From: an uncultured Ruminococcus sp.
Lineage (GTDB): Bacteria; Bacillota; Clostridia; Oscillospirales; Ruminococcaceae
NCBI RefSeq assembly: GCF_946187255.1
Contig: NZ_CAMHRZ010000074.1
Location: 1-13,332 of the forward strand
DNA length: 13,332 nt
Direction: 5' to 3'
The notes below the pieces were generated by a model, which did not search any database, was not told where the DNA came from, and worked only from the letters and a program-made list of their open reading frames with translations. A program made the translations under genes and the position numbers. Below are positions 1 to 5,958 of this stretch, one piece after another (position 1 is the stretch's first letter; each line of letters begins with the position of its first letter).

Positions 1-650
1 TCAGTTACTTTGCTCGTATCGAATCCACTGACATCAATTGTCCGCAAATATCTGCAATCACTGAACATATAACTCATGTCAGTTACTTTGCTTGTATCAA
101 AACCGCTTACATCAAGTGAAGTCAGGTTTTCACACTCATTGAACATACTGCTCATATTAGCTACATTGCTTGTATCAAAACCGCTTACATCAAGTGAAGT
201 CAGCTTGTCACAATCATCGAACATCCTGCTCATATTTGTTACTTTGCTCGTATCAAAACCGCTTACATCAAGTGAAGTCAAGTCTCTGCATCCATAGAAC
301 ATTTCGCTCATATTTGTTACATTGCTTGTATCTGCATTTGAAAGGTCTATAGAAGTACAACAATTATAATCAAACAACCCGCTGCAGTCTTCAGGCAAAA
401 CCGTTCCTTTTTCAGCTATGACAGTTTTTATTTTATACCTGTTTTTGTAGTTGAAAGTTCTCAGCTTCTCACCATCAACATTGCCCATTAATGTAAGAGC
501 ACCTGTTTTTTCATTGAAGGAATAACAGCTGTTGTCTACAGAATCTGCCTGTGCAATGATCCCCTGCGAGAGAACAGGCGCACCATAGCTGACAGCACCT
601 GTCACCATACAAAGCGACATTACTACAGCCAAAACTTTTTTCATCTGCAT
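1..650 (-). CDS. BspA-like secreted surface protein with DUF285 repeats (N-terminal part; runs off window)
   Basis: Reading leftward from ATG at 650, the frame stays open to the window edge, so only the first 216 or so residues are present. The start is set by a near-perfect ribosome binding site (taaggaggt, 658-666) 7 nt upstream. Residues 1-35 form a signal peptide (MQMKK, hydrophobic core, cleavage probably near AQA). A short domain of about 65 residues follows, then 26-residue repeats of the type NMSxMFxxCxxLTSLDVSGF followed by DTSKVT. This is the DUF285 (Mycoplasma-type lipoprotein/BspA-like) repeat, usually found in exported cell-surface proteins of gut bacteria. Such proteins are thought to mediate adhesion or protein contacts, and no enzymatic role is expected. 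The missing C-terminus would show whether it is anchored to the wall or carries a dockerin. Family assignment is secure; biological function is unknown. Confidence 0.85.
   Translation of the reverse strand, partial: MQMKKVLAVVMSLCMVTGAVSYGAPVLSQGIIAQADSVDNSCYSFNEKTGALTLMGNVDGEKLRTFNYKNRYKIKTVIAEKGTVLPEDCSGLFDYNCCTSIDLSNADTSNVTNMSEMFYGCRDLTSLDVSGFDTSKVTNMSRMFDDCDKLTSLDVSGFDTSNVANMSSMFNECENLTSLDVSGFDTSKVTDMSYMFSDCRYLRTIDVSGFDTSKVT
13..402 (-). repeat. Tandem 78-bp coding repeats (five units)
   Basis: The 78-bp period is exact: the equivalent decamer (ctcgtatcga and variants) starts at 13, 91, 169, 247 and 325. The three central copies share an identical block of about 30 bp (for example 93-123, 171-201 and 249-279), while the outer copies have diverged. 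Each unit encodes one 26-residue DUF285 repeat. The central identity suggests recent duplication or gene conversion. Confidence 0.9.
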
Positions 651-680
651 TTTAATTACCTCCTTAATCTTTTTGTAGAA

Positions 681-699
681 AATGATAATATATATCATT
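681..699. promoter_or_regulatory. Inverted repeat in the leader of the BspA-like gene
   Basis: AATGATA (681-687) and TATCATT (693-699) form a perfect 7-bp inverted repeat with a 5-nt spacer. It lies between the promoter -10 box and the ribosome binding site, so it is either a repressor site or a weak leader hairpin. It is AT-only apart from one G:C pair per arm, so chance is possible. Confidence 0.3.
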
Positions 700-710
700 T
701 TTCTCATAAT

Positions 711-739
711 ATGATATCACAGAAAATTATCTGTGTCAA
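711..739 (-). promoter_or_regulatory. Sigma-A promoter of the BspA-like gene with dyad in the spacer
   Basis: On the minus strand, TTGACA (734-739) is followed by a 17-bp spacer and TATCAT (711-716), a close match to the housekeeping consensus. The predicted transcription start is near 704, about 54 nt before the ATG. The spacer contains a perfect dyad, CACAGA (718-723) and TCTGTG (730-735), which overlaps the -35 edge and could be an operator. Confidence 0.75.
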
Positions 740-820
740 TAATTTCGATACATCTTCTTAATTATTCGTTGTATATTCATAATAGATTATCATATTAATG
801 TATATTTTGACTGCGAAAGA

Positions 821-863
821 AAAACGGATAGCCGTCTGATAATAAAGACGTTCTATCCGTTTT
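821..863 (-). terminator. Intrinsic terminator of the ECF sigma operon
   Basis: An 11-bp perfect stem (821-831 with 853-863) stacks on an inner 5-bp stem (833-837 with 846-850) around a short loop. On the minus strand the stem is followed by TTTTTCTTT. It lies about 130 nt beyond the stop codon of the anti-sigma-like gene and is the natural end of that transcript. It would also shield the BspA-like gene from read-through. Confidence 0.8.
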
Positions 864-991
864 GCGTTTACCCGTCTTTTGGCTTCGGGTCTTTTTCTGT
901 CCTTTTTTGGGATCAGTCTCCGATGACACGGATATATAAAACTGCGCCCGATGGTGATTTCGGTGTTTTCATGTTATAGTACAGCAGCAGA
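864..991. other. Untranslated stretch between terminator and stop codon
   Basis: No coding sequence was seen here. A weak second dyad (acccg 870-874, cgggt 886-890) followed by cttttt on the plus strand could be a marginal plus-strand terminator, but no plus-strand gene is present for it to serve. Confidence 0.4.
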
Positions 992-2833
992 TCAATTCTT
1001 ACCTATGACCTTGAATACATTATTCGGCAGCTGTTCGCCGTCACGGAGCTTTCTTGCGAATACTACGAAACGTTCTCCATTTGCATCACCCGCATCAACA
1101 GGTGTTGAAAGGGTCAGGAAATCATCGTCAGCGGTGCAGTCTATGTCACGCATGATCGTGCAGCTGTCTTTGAGCCCTTTCATCCAGGTATCAAAGCTGT
1201 GATGCTCATCATATACATCACAGTCTTCATCATAGAAAATATCGTAAGTACGGAAATCAAAAGCGTTATTTGACGACAGATCCATAGTCCCCGCACCGAT
1301 GATGACATACTGCGGCAGTTCCTCATCCCAGATAGTTCCGAACTCTATGACGGGACACTCGTTCAGCTTGTCGCCTGTGCCGTCATTGTAGTCTAACAGA
1401 TGTGTGAACATAGTTCCTTTATCACCTGTGTTTTTGCCATACAGTGCGGTGCAGTCCATATAGAGTTCTTTATCACAGACCATCATTTCATCATTTTCGG
1501 GGAAGATATTTCCGTCATCCGAAGGTTCACCCGCCCAGTCGTGAGAGAGGAAGAAATCAAGGTGATCTTCCTCACAGTAGGGATCCTTCTGCGCCACAGG
1601 GAAGCTGATGTACTCGCTCCCCGCATCATCTGCAATACCGGGTATGCGGACATATCCGCATACCAAAGATTCATTGTATGGCTGTGACCATGATGCTTTG
1701 CGAACATGATACTCGCTGCCGTATGAATTTTCAAGTTCGTCTATAACTTCATTCAGTTCGGCTGTCCAATCCTGTGCATTATTATACAGCACGCTGGAGA
1801 CCTTATCGTCCCTGCAGCCATGAACTGTAGTCAGTATCATACCCGGATCCGTGAACATATCAACGTCATAATATCTGCCGTCTATGCAGAAATTGAAGGA
1901 CACGCTGACCTCCGACCAGGGCGGCAGCTGTTCACACTGATCCCAGCAGGGAAGTACCTCTGTTTCAAACTGCGGTGTTCCGTTCTCACGAATATCTTCA
2001 ATGATATCGCGAAGCTTCAAAGCAAACGTATCATCATTATAGCCCAGGTAATCATCATCATCCCATCTTTTTACCGCCAGTCCTGTATCCTTTGAAGTCG
2101 CCCAGTAAAGGTCAGCATAGGGCTCATCCTGTGTAAATTCGCATAAAGCGTATGTTGCACCGTCAACTGTGATGAAACGGCATAATTCAACGTGAGGATC
2201 ACTGTCAGGATGATATTCTTCGGGGCAGCCGGTCACTTCACTGATCACGACTATGCGCTTTTTACCATCCACATAATACTCTAACCTGCGTTCGATCGGT
2301 ACTTCGATATCACAGACATGACCGTTCTTTGCTTTTTCCACCAGTTCATTTATTGCCGCTATCCTGTCTCTGCCTGTGATCGTGTAAGTGCTGAAGTCAC
2401 CTTCGATAACGGTCATCACTTCTTCGGGGGAAAGGTCTTCATCTTCTGTAACGGTCTCATCTTTTGTAACTGTCTCATCATCTGTTGTCATGCTGTCCTG
2501 ATTTGTCGTCGGGAGAGGTTTCGGGTCATTTTTGTTAATGTTGACCGCTGCTATACCGATAACTACAGCCGCACACGCCGCAGCCGAGATCACCGCTGTG
2601 GGAAGATGGCTTTTGACCTTGATCATATCCGATCTGTTTACACTCATTGTTGTTTGCTCCTTTTTCTCTTTTGTACCGAATTCAGCTGTTGTGCTGCCAT
2701 CCGATGTTGTCTTTTCATTGCCGAAGGTCTTTCTGCCCGCTTCGAGCTTTGCCGCACGTTCCATAACGCGGTGTTTCATCTCTGCGGACGGTTCAAGGCT
2801 GCGGCGTATCTCAGATATATTCTCTTTTTTCAT
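992..2833 (-). CDS. Single-pass membrane protein, probable ECF anti-sigma/sensor partner
   Basis: The ATG at 2833 is preferred over the upstream ATG at 2863 because it has ggagg 9 nt upstream, whereas 2863 has no ribosome binding site. This gives 613 residues and a 23-bp overlap with the sigma gene, so translation is probably coupled. Residues 1-76 are charged and cytoplasmic, residues 77-99 form one hydrophobic helix (PTAVISAAACAAVVIGIAA), and the remaining 510 or so residues are acidic and probably extracellular, after a Thr/Asp-rich linker with a DETVTK/DETVTE repeat. A gene co-transcribed behind an ECF sigma factor with this topology is normally an anti-sigma factor. No zinc-binding HxxxCxxC motif is visible, so it is not a classical ZAS protein. 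The large outer domain is unrecognised and may be the sensor. The membrane segment is paralogous to the signal peptide of the lipoprotein at 3654-4583, but the lipobox Cys is Val here. Confidence 0.65.
   Translation of the reverse strand: MKKENISEIRRSLEPSAEMKHRVMERAAKLEAGRKTFGNEKTTSDGSTTAEFGTKEKKEQTTMSVNRSDMIKVKSHLPTAVISAAACAAVVIGIAAVNINKNDPKPLPTTNQDSMTTDDETVTKDETVTEDEDLSPEEVMTVIEGDFSTYTITGRDRIAAINELVEKAKNGHVCDIEVPIERRLEYYVDGKKRIVVISEVTGCPEEYHPDSDPHVELCRFITVDGATYALCEFTQDEPYADLYWATSKDTGLAVKRWDDDDYLGYNDDTFALKLRDIIEDIRENGTPQFETEVLPCWDQCEQLPPWSEVSVSFNFCIDGRYYDVDMFTDPGMILTTVHGCRDDKVSSVLYNNAQDWTAELNEVIDELENSYGSEYHVRKASWSQPYNESLVCGYVRIPGIADDAGSEYISFPVAQKDPYCEEDHLDFFLSHDWAGEPSDDGNIFPENDEMMVCDKELYMDCTALYGKNTGDKGTMFTHLLDYNDGTGDKLNECPVIEFGTIWDEELPQYVIIGAGTMDLSSNNAFDFRTYDIFYDEDCDVYDEHHSFDTWMKGLKDSCTIMRDIDCTADDDFLTLSTPVDAGDANGERFVVFARKLRDGEQLPNNVFKVIGKN
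2645..2664 (-). promoter_or_regulatory. Internal ribosome binding site and start codon inside the anti-sigma-like gene
   Basis: An in-frame ATG at 2647 (residue 63 of the preferred protein) is preceded by aaaaggag (2657-2664) at a 9-nt spacing. The lipoprotein gene has the same motif and spacing before its ATG at 4583. Initiation here would give a form of about 551 residues, lacking the cytoplasmic domain but keeping the membrane helix. Confidence 0.45.
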
Positions 2834-3347
2834 TTCCTGCCGCCTCCGTTTCCGAATATTCATTTTTAGTCAGTTCTGTTTTGAGTTTTTCTCTGGCTCT
2901 TTTGAGCCTCATTTTCACTGCTGCTTCGCTTGTCTGCATGATCTTTGCTACCTCCGCCAGCGAAAGTCCCTCGAAGTAATGGAGATACACCGGCAGGCGG
3001 TACTTTTCTTTCAGCTCGCAGACTTTTTGCCACAGCCCTGTATCATCACGGGGACTTTCGGTGTCCTCCACGCTGTACGGGTCGAACTCTTCTCCGCTCC
3101 TAAGCAGATTCCAGGGAGAACGGTTCGCCGACCTGCAAAGGTTAAGCGCTGTGCGTATAAGCCATGAGCGACGAGCTCCTTCGTCATCGAAATGAAGTTC
3201 CTTTGTATAGTACAGCAGGAACACCTCCTGAAAAAGATCCTCCCTTTCAGAATGTGACCTGAGCATCGAGCAGATAATGCCGTTCACCGTACTGCCGTAT
3301 TTATCCATCACATATTCCAGGTCTTTCTCCGCACTCTCCATCGACAT
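2811..3347 (-). CDS. ECF-type RNA polymerase sigma factor (sigma-70 family)
   Basis: A 178-residue protein of typical ECF length. Region 2 lies at about residues 10-75 and includes EREDLFQEVFLLYY (34-47), the conserved DxxQEvF-type core helix. Region 4 lies at about 118-155 (LPVYLHYFEGLSLAEVAKIM, then a TSEAAVKMRLKRAREKL recognition helix). There is no region 3, as expected for the group. The ATG at 3347 is supported by aaggcggtga, one mismatch from the ideal ribosome binding site, 6 nt upstream. It should direct RNA polymerase to a small regulon when released by its membrane partner, encoded by the overlapping downstream gene. Its upstream region is strongly similar to that of the lipoprotein gene at 3654-4583, suggesting autoregulation together with that gene. 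The family is certain; the signal is unknown. Confidence 0.93.
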   Translation of the reverse strand: MSMESAEKDLEYVMDKYGSTVNGIICSMLRSHSEREDLFQEVFLLYYTKELHFDDEGARRSWLIRTALNLCRSANRSPWNLLRSGEEFDPYSVEDTESPRDDTGLWQKVCELKEKYRLPVYLHYFEGLSLAEVAKIMQTSEAAVKMRLKRAREKLKTELTKNEYSETEAAGNEKREYI

Positions 3348-3385
3348 TGCCGCTCACCGCCTTTCTGTGTATTGGGTTTATGGAA

Positions 3386-3467
3386 GCGTTCATATACTAA
3401 AGATCATTTTAGCACAAAAGCAACGCTTTTTGAAGAGGAAGCTTTTCGATTTGTATCATTGCACAAG
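3386..3467 (-). promoter_or_regulatory. Promoter region of the ECF operon, shared with the lipoprotein gene
   Basis: An 82-bp block aligns without gaps to 4703-4784, with 63 identical positions by my count. The best conserved parts, read on the minus strand, are AAAAGCGTTRCTTTTGTGCT (3411-3430) and, 10 nt further, TTAGTATATGAA (3389-3400). TTGCTT with an 18-bp spacer and TAGTAT is a possible weak sigma-A reading. No textbook ECF pair (GGAAC/CGTC) is obvious, so the exact -35 and -10 are not assigned. Confidence 0.65.
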
Positions 3468-3510
3468 TCAATAACTGTTGTTATACATTAAATTGAAGCA
3501 TACAAACTAT

Positions 3511-3606
3511 AGCGATCCAACTTTTTTAATTCACAAGATACGTTCGCAAAAGCTCGGATATATGGGTATTGTGATCAGATCTTGTGTGGATTTTAGGCGG
3601 ATCGCT
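3511..3606. repeat. Nested inverted repeats, possible miniature element or long hairpin
   Basis: Outer arms AGCGATCC (3511-3518) and GGATCGCT (3599-3606) enclose inner arms CACAAGAT (3532-3539) and ATCTTGTG (3579-3586). Both pairs are perfect 8-mers, with near-equal arm spacers of 13 and 12 nt. The outer match may extend as CTA(T/C)AGCGATCC. There is no clear target duplication and no U-tract for a minus-strand terminator. It lies between the lipoprotein stop codon and the sigma promoter. Confidence 0.4.
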
Positions 3607-3653
3607 GTAAGCAGCTGCCACATTGCTTTTCATAGTGATCGTCTTCTGAAATA

Positions 3654-4583
3654 TCAGTCAACTGTTCTTCCGTAATACCAGTTATCAATGCTTATATCAA
3701 ATACCGCTAAGTCACACACGGGGTCCATATCAGATAAGTCAACGTGACCGGGATCGTCAAGAGTGGTATGACCGTCCTTTGTTGAAGCATCAAGCCTCTT
3801 CCATATCTCTCCCGCCTGTTCATCGGTCATATCAAAATGCAGTGCCCAGTATCTGCCGTCAATTTCGGTCCATGCAGCCATACCGAGTGTGGTATTGACC
3901 ATACTCACTTCTATATCATGTCCCAGCTTCTTCTCTATCTCGTTATATGTCATTCCCACAGTCACTCCGCTGCCGACGTTCGCGCCTTCATACAGATTAA
4001 GCTGTTCTATCTCATCACCCAGTTCAAAAACATAGTCATCAATGGGTACCTTGATGGTGTTTTCGGGCTTGTTTTCGCTGTATTCAACACGCTTCAGCAC
4101 AAAGACGTATTCGGGGAATGCAGCACATTTCAGTCCGAAGCTTGCGCTCTGAGCCGACGCCCCGTCAATTATCTCGTATTCATCATTCGACAGTGCTCTG
4201 AGCTGTGCGCCGTCCATAGAAAGCATTTTTTCTACCGACATCTCCACCTTTTCAGGCTGGCTGTCTGCTGTTTCGGAACTATCGCTGCTGTTGTCGGAGG
4301 AATTGGCTGTGTCGGAGCTGCTGTCAGCGACCGGAGCGTTCTGATCATCGCTTAAAACGCTGTCTTCACTTATTTCGGGGACACTGCTCTTCGCCTTTTC
4401 GGTGATAATGTTGTTTTCATCAGTGCTCTCCGGAGCTTCCGTCAGAATAGTAGGCTGGTCGTTCTTGTTATTGCCGCAGGCAGTCAGACCCATAACAAGC
4501 GCAGCACACGCAGCCACCGAGATAACGGCTAAGGGAAAACTCCTTTTGATCATTGATGTTTCTTTTGCATTATTTGCTTTCAT
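3654..4583 (-). CDS. Lipoprotein of unknown function, co-regulated with the ECF operon
   Basis: Start chosen at ATG 4583, with aaaaggag 9 nt upstream; the longer frame from 4637 lacks a ribosome binding site. The 309-residue product begins with a type II signal peptide: MIKRS, hydrophobic segment PLAVISVAACAALVMG, lipobox LTAC with the lipidated Cys at 36. A low-complexity Ser/Asp/Glu linker follows (about residues 45-110), then an acidic C-terminal domain of roughly 190 residues. That domain contains a segment (VGMTYNEIEKKLG, then GMAAWTEIDGRYWALHFDM) of the kind seen in small outer-face lipoproteins, but I do not recognise a named family. The signal segment aligns with the membrane segment of the anti-sigma-like protein (PxAVISxAACAAxVxG, then NKNDxP), indicating shared ancestry. 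It should be anchored on the outer face of the membrane. The shared promoter suggests a role in the same stress or envelope response. Confidence 0.75.
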   Translation of the reverse strand: MKANNAKETSMIKRSFPLAVISVAACAALVMGLTACGNNKNDQPTILTEAPESTDENNIITEKAKSSVPEISEDSVLSDDQNAPVADSSSDTANSSDNSSDSSETADSQPEKVEMSVEKMLSMDGAQLRALSNDEYEIIDGASAQSASFGLKCAAFPEYVFVLKRVEYSENKPENTIKVPIDDYVFELGDEIEQLNLYEGANVGSGVTVGMTYNEIEKKLGHDIEVSMVNTTLGMAAWTEIDGRYWALHFDMTDEQAGEIWKRLDASTKDGHTTLDDPGHVDLSDMDPVCDLAVFDISIDNWYYGRTVD

Positions 4584-4702
4584 TTTAATCTGCTCCTTTT
4601 TATTATGATATCCGTTGTTGTCATTTTGTTCTTTCATAGTTTCAATACCGGCTTTATATTTATTTCATTTTATTGAGCCGATTTTAACTGCTGTTGTTGA
4701 AT

Positions 4703-4784
4703 GCATTCATATACTAATGCCGATATCAGCACAAAAGTAACGCTTTTTTAGAAAGAAATTTTATGTTTTGTATAACTGCACAAG
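4703..4784 (-). promoter_or_regulatory. Promoter region of the lipoprotein gene, paralogous to the ECF operon promoter
   Basis: Ungapped counterpart of 3386-3467. The conserved blocks lie at 4728-4747 (AAAAGCGTTRCTTTTGTGCT on minus) and 4706-4717 (TTAGTATATGAA), again 10 nt apart. A perfect 12-bp palindrome, TGAATGCATTCA (4698-4709), overlaps the second block. The leader to the ATG at 4583 is over 100 nt, much longer than that of the sigma gene (about 40 nt). Confidence 0.65.
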
Positions 4785-4990
4785 CGAATAATGCTACGAC
4801 GTGTGCGATTTAGTGTCATTGCACAATTATCCCGTGCTATAATCCGCCTGCCTCCTTTGAATATTCGATGGAATGACTTCGCACAGCAGTAAAAGCGAGA
4901 TGCTGTATTTAAATTCGTTCTGTAAAGAAAAATAGCTATCGCGGAAAAGCGGATGAGCTTAAATTTTTCCTCGACTCTACGGAGCGTGGA
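4785..4990. other. Intergenic stretch with no recognised feature
   Basis: This divergent region lies between the lipoprotein promoter and the oxidoreductase promoter. An open minus-strand frame crosses it, but it begins with TTG, is rich in Arg and isolated hydrophobics, and overlaps the conserved promoter block. I therefore do not call a gene. Confidence 0.5.
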
Positions 4991-5019
4991 TTGACGTTCC
5001 TTCAAATGCGTTCTATAAT
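4991..5019 (+). promoter_or_regulatory. Sigma-A promoter of the flavodoxin-fold oxidoreductase gene
   Basis: TTGACG (4991-4996), a 17-bp spacer and TATAAT (5014-5019) form an almost ideal housekeeping promoter. It gives a leader of roughly 45 nt ahead of the ATG at 5071. Immediately upstream, ctctacggag (around 4975-4984) is a small imperfect dyad that might bind a regulator; this is weak. Confidence 0.8.
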
Positions 5020-5070
5020 ATGATCATAGGCAATGCGGTAGATAGTATATTATAAAAGGAGAGGGATCAG

Positions 5071-5760
5071 ATGAAAATACTTGTTTTTAACGGCAGTCCG
5101 AAGCGTGAAAAAAGCGACACTATGCATATCACGCGGGCATTTCTCGAAGGTATGAAAGATGCATCACCGCAGGATATCCATATCGTTGATATCATCGATA
5201 AGCATATAGAATTCTGCACCGGCTGTTTTATTTGCAAACGCAACGGCGGGGAGTGTATACATAACGATGATATGAGATCACTTCTCAGTGAGGTTTTGGA
5301 AAGCGATCTTCTTCTGTTCAGCTATCCGCTTTATGCCTACGGTATGCCTGCACCGCTGAAAGCATTTATCGACCGTACAATGCCGCTTTCAACTATGGCG
5401 ATGAAGAAGCAGGGAGACAGATACGTACACGTCGGTCAGGCGGATTGTTCGCACCTGAGATATATGATGATATGCGGCTGCGGATTTCCTAACAGCAGAC
5501 AGAATTTTGAGCCTGCTGTGGAGCAGTTTCGGCTGATGTTCCCGAATGATCATACCATCATCACCGTCCCCGAAAGCCCTATGTTCAATGCCCCCGAAGC
5601 CGCAGAGGTCACACTGCCGAGACTTGCGCTTGTCAGACAGGCGGGAAAGCAGTATGCCGAGAATGGCGCGATAGATGAACATCTGCTTGCTGAGATATGC
5701 TCGCCCATGATACCCGAAGAGGTATATTCGGCTATCTGCAACGGAGAAATAACGCCATAA
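5071..5760 (+). CDS. NAD(P)H-dependent flavodoxin-fold oxidoreductase (FMN reductase/iron-sulfur flavoprotein family)
   Basis: A 229-residue protein with a ribosome binding site (ggagaggg) just before the ATG. It starts with a beta strand and the FMN phosphate loop, MKILVFNGSPKREKSDT, typical of the NADPH-dependent FMN reductase/flavodoxin_2 group. A Cys-rich segment follows, C49-T-G-C52-F-I-C55 then C62, matching the CxxCxxC pattern of this family. Some relatives bind a 4Fe-4S cluster here, while others keep the cysteines without one. SYPLYAYGMPAPLKAFIDR (84-102) is the conserved second flavin-binding stretch. It probably reduces a quinone, nitro- or azo-compound or passes electrons to a partner in the cytoplasm; the substrate is not visible. 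It is a single-gene unit with its own promoter and terminator. Some members are redox-stress induced, but nothing here proves that. Confidence 0.88.
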   Translation: MKILVFNGSPKREKSDTMHITRAFLEGMKDASPQDIHIVDIIDKHIEFCTGCFICKRNGGECIHNDDMRSLLSEVLESDLLLFSYPLYAYGMPAPLKAFIDRTMPLSTMAMKKQGDRYVHVGQADCSHLRYMMICGCGFPNSRQNFEPAVEQFRLMFPNDHTIITVPESPMFNAPEAAEVTLPRLALVRQAGKQYAENGAIDEHLLAEICSPMIPEEVYSAICNGEITP

Positions 5761-5791
5761 AAGCTGTGGAGCATTTCGCTTCACAGCTTTT
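5759..5791 (+). terminator. Intrinsic terminator of the oxidoreductase gene
   Basis: A 14-bp stem (5759-5772 with 5778-5791, one G:U pair) has a 5-nt loop (attTc). It begins within the TAA stop codon. The 3' arm supplies the U stretch (tttt, then gatag). The stem is strong, the tail short. Confidence 0.75.
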
Positions 5792-5806
5792 GATAGTTTA
5801 CGGATG

Positions 5807-5835
5807 TTGACATTCATTTTCGTATAGGCTATAAT
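5807..5835 (+). promoter_or_regulatory. Consensus sigma-A promoter upstream of the ProC-like gene
   Basis: TTGACA (5807-5812), a 17-bp spacer and TATAAT (5830-5835) match the full consensus. The ATG at 5959 would have a leader of about 115 nt. A weaker second promoter (TTGTTG 5896-5901, 17 bp, GATAAT around 5919) could shorten it. Confidence 0.75.
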
Positions 5836-5958
5836 TGTTATGCAGCCAAATATAAATGAAAAATATTATTTGACAGGTTCGATCGATGTGATCATTGTTG
5901 ATGCTGTGCTATGAAAAGATAATTCATCGCAGGCAATGCGGAAAAGGAGACTGATAAA

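Noticed and set aside
870..896. Second hairpin next to the sigma-operon terminator
   Set aside because: It has only 5 bp of stem with an 11-nt loop, and its U-tract is on the plus strand where no gene ends, so it is not called as a terminator.
2318..3167. Two long plus-strand frames opposite the anti-sigma-like and sigma genes
   Set aside because: They are Cys/Phe/Ser-rich shadow translations without ribosome binding sites, explained by the minus-strand genes.
4748..5005. 85-residue minus-strand frame in the divergent intergenic region
   Set aside because: It starts with TTG, has no ribosome binding site, an unnatural composition, and it overlaps the duplicated promoter and the plus-strand promoter.
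5840..5914. 24-codon open frame in the leader of the ProC-like gene
   Set aside because: It has no ribosome binding site, and its ATG lies only 4 nt after the -10 box, at or before the likely transcription start, so it is probably not translated.
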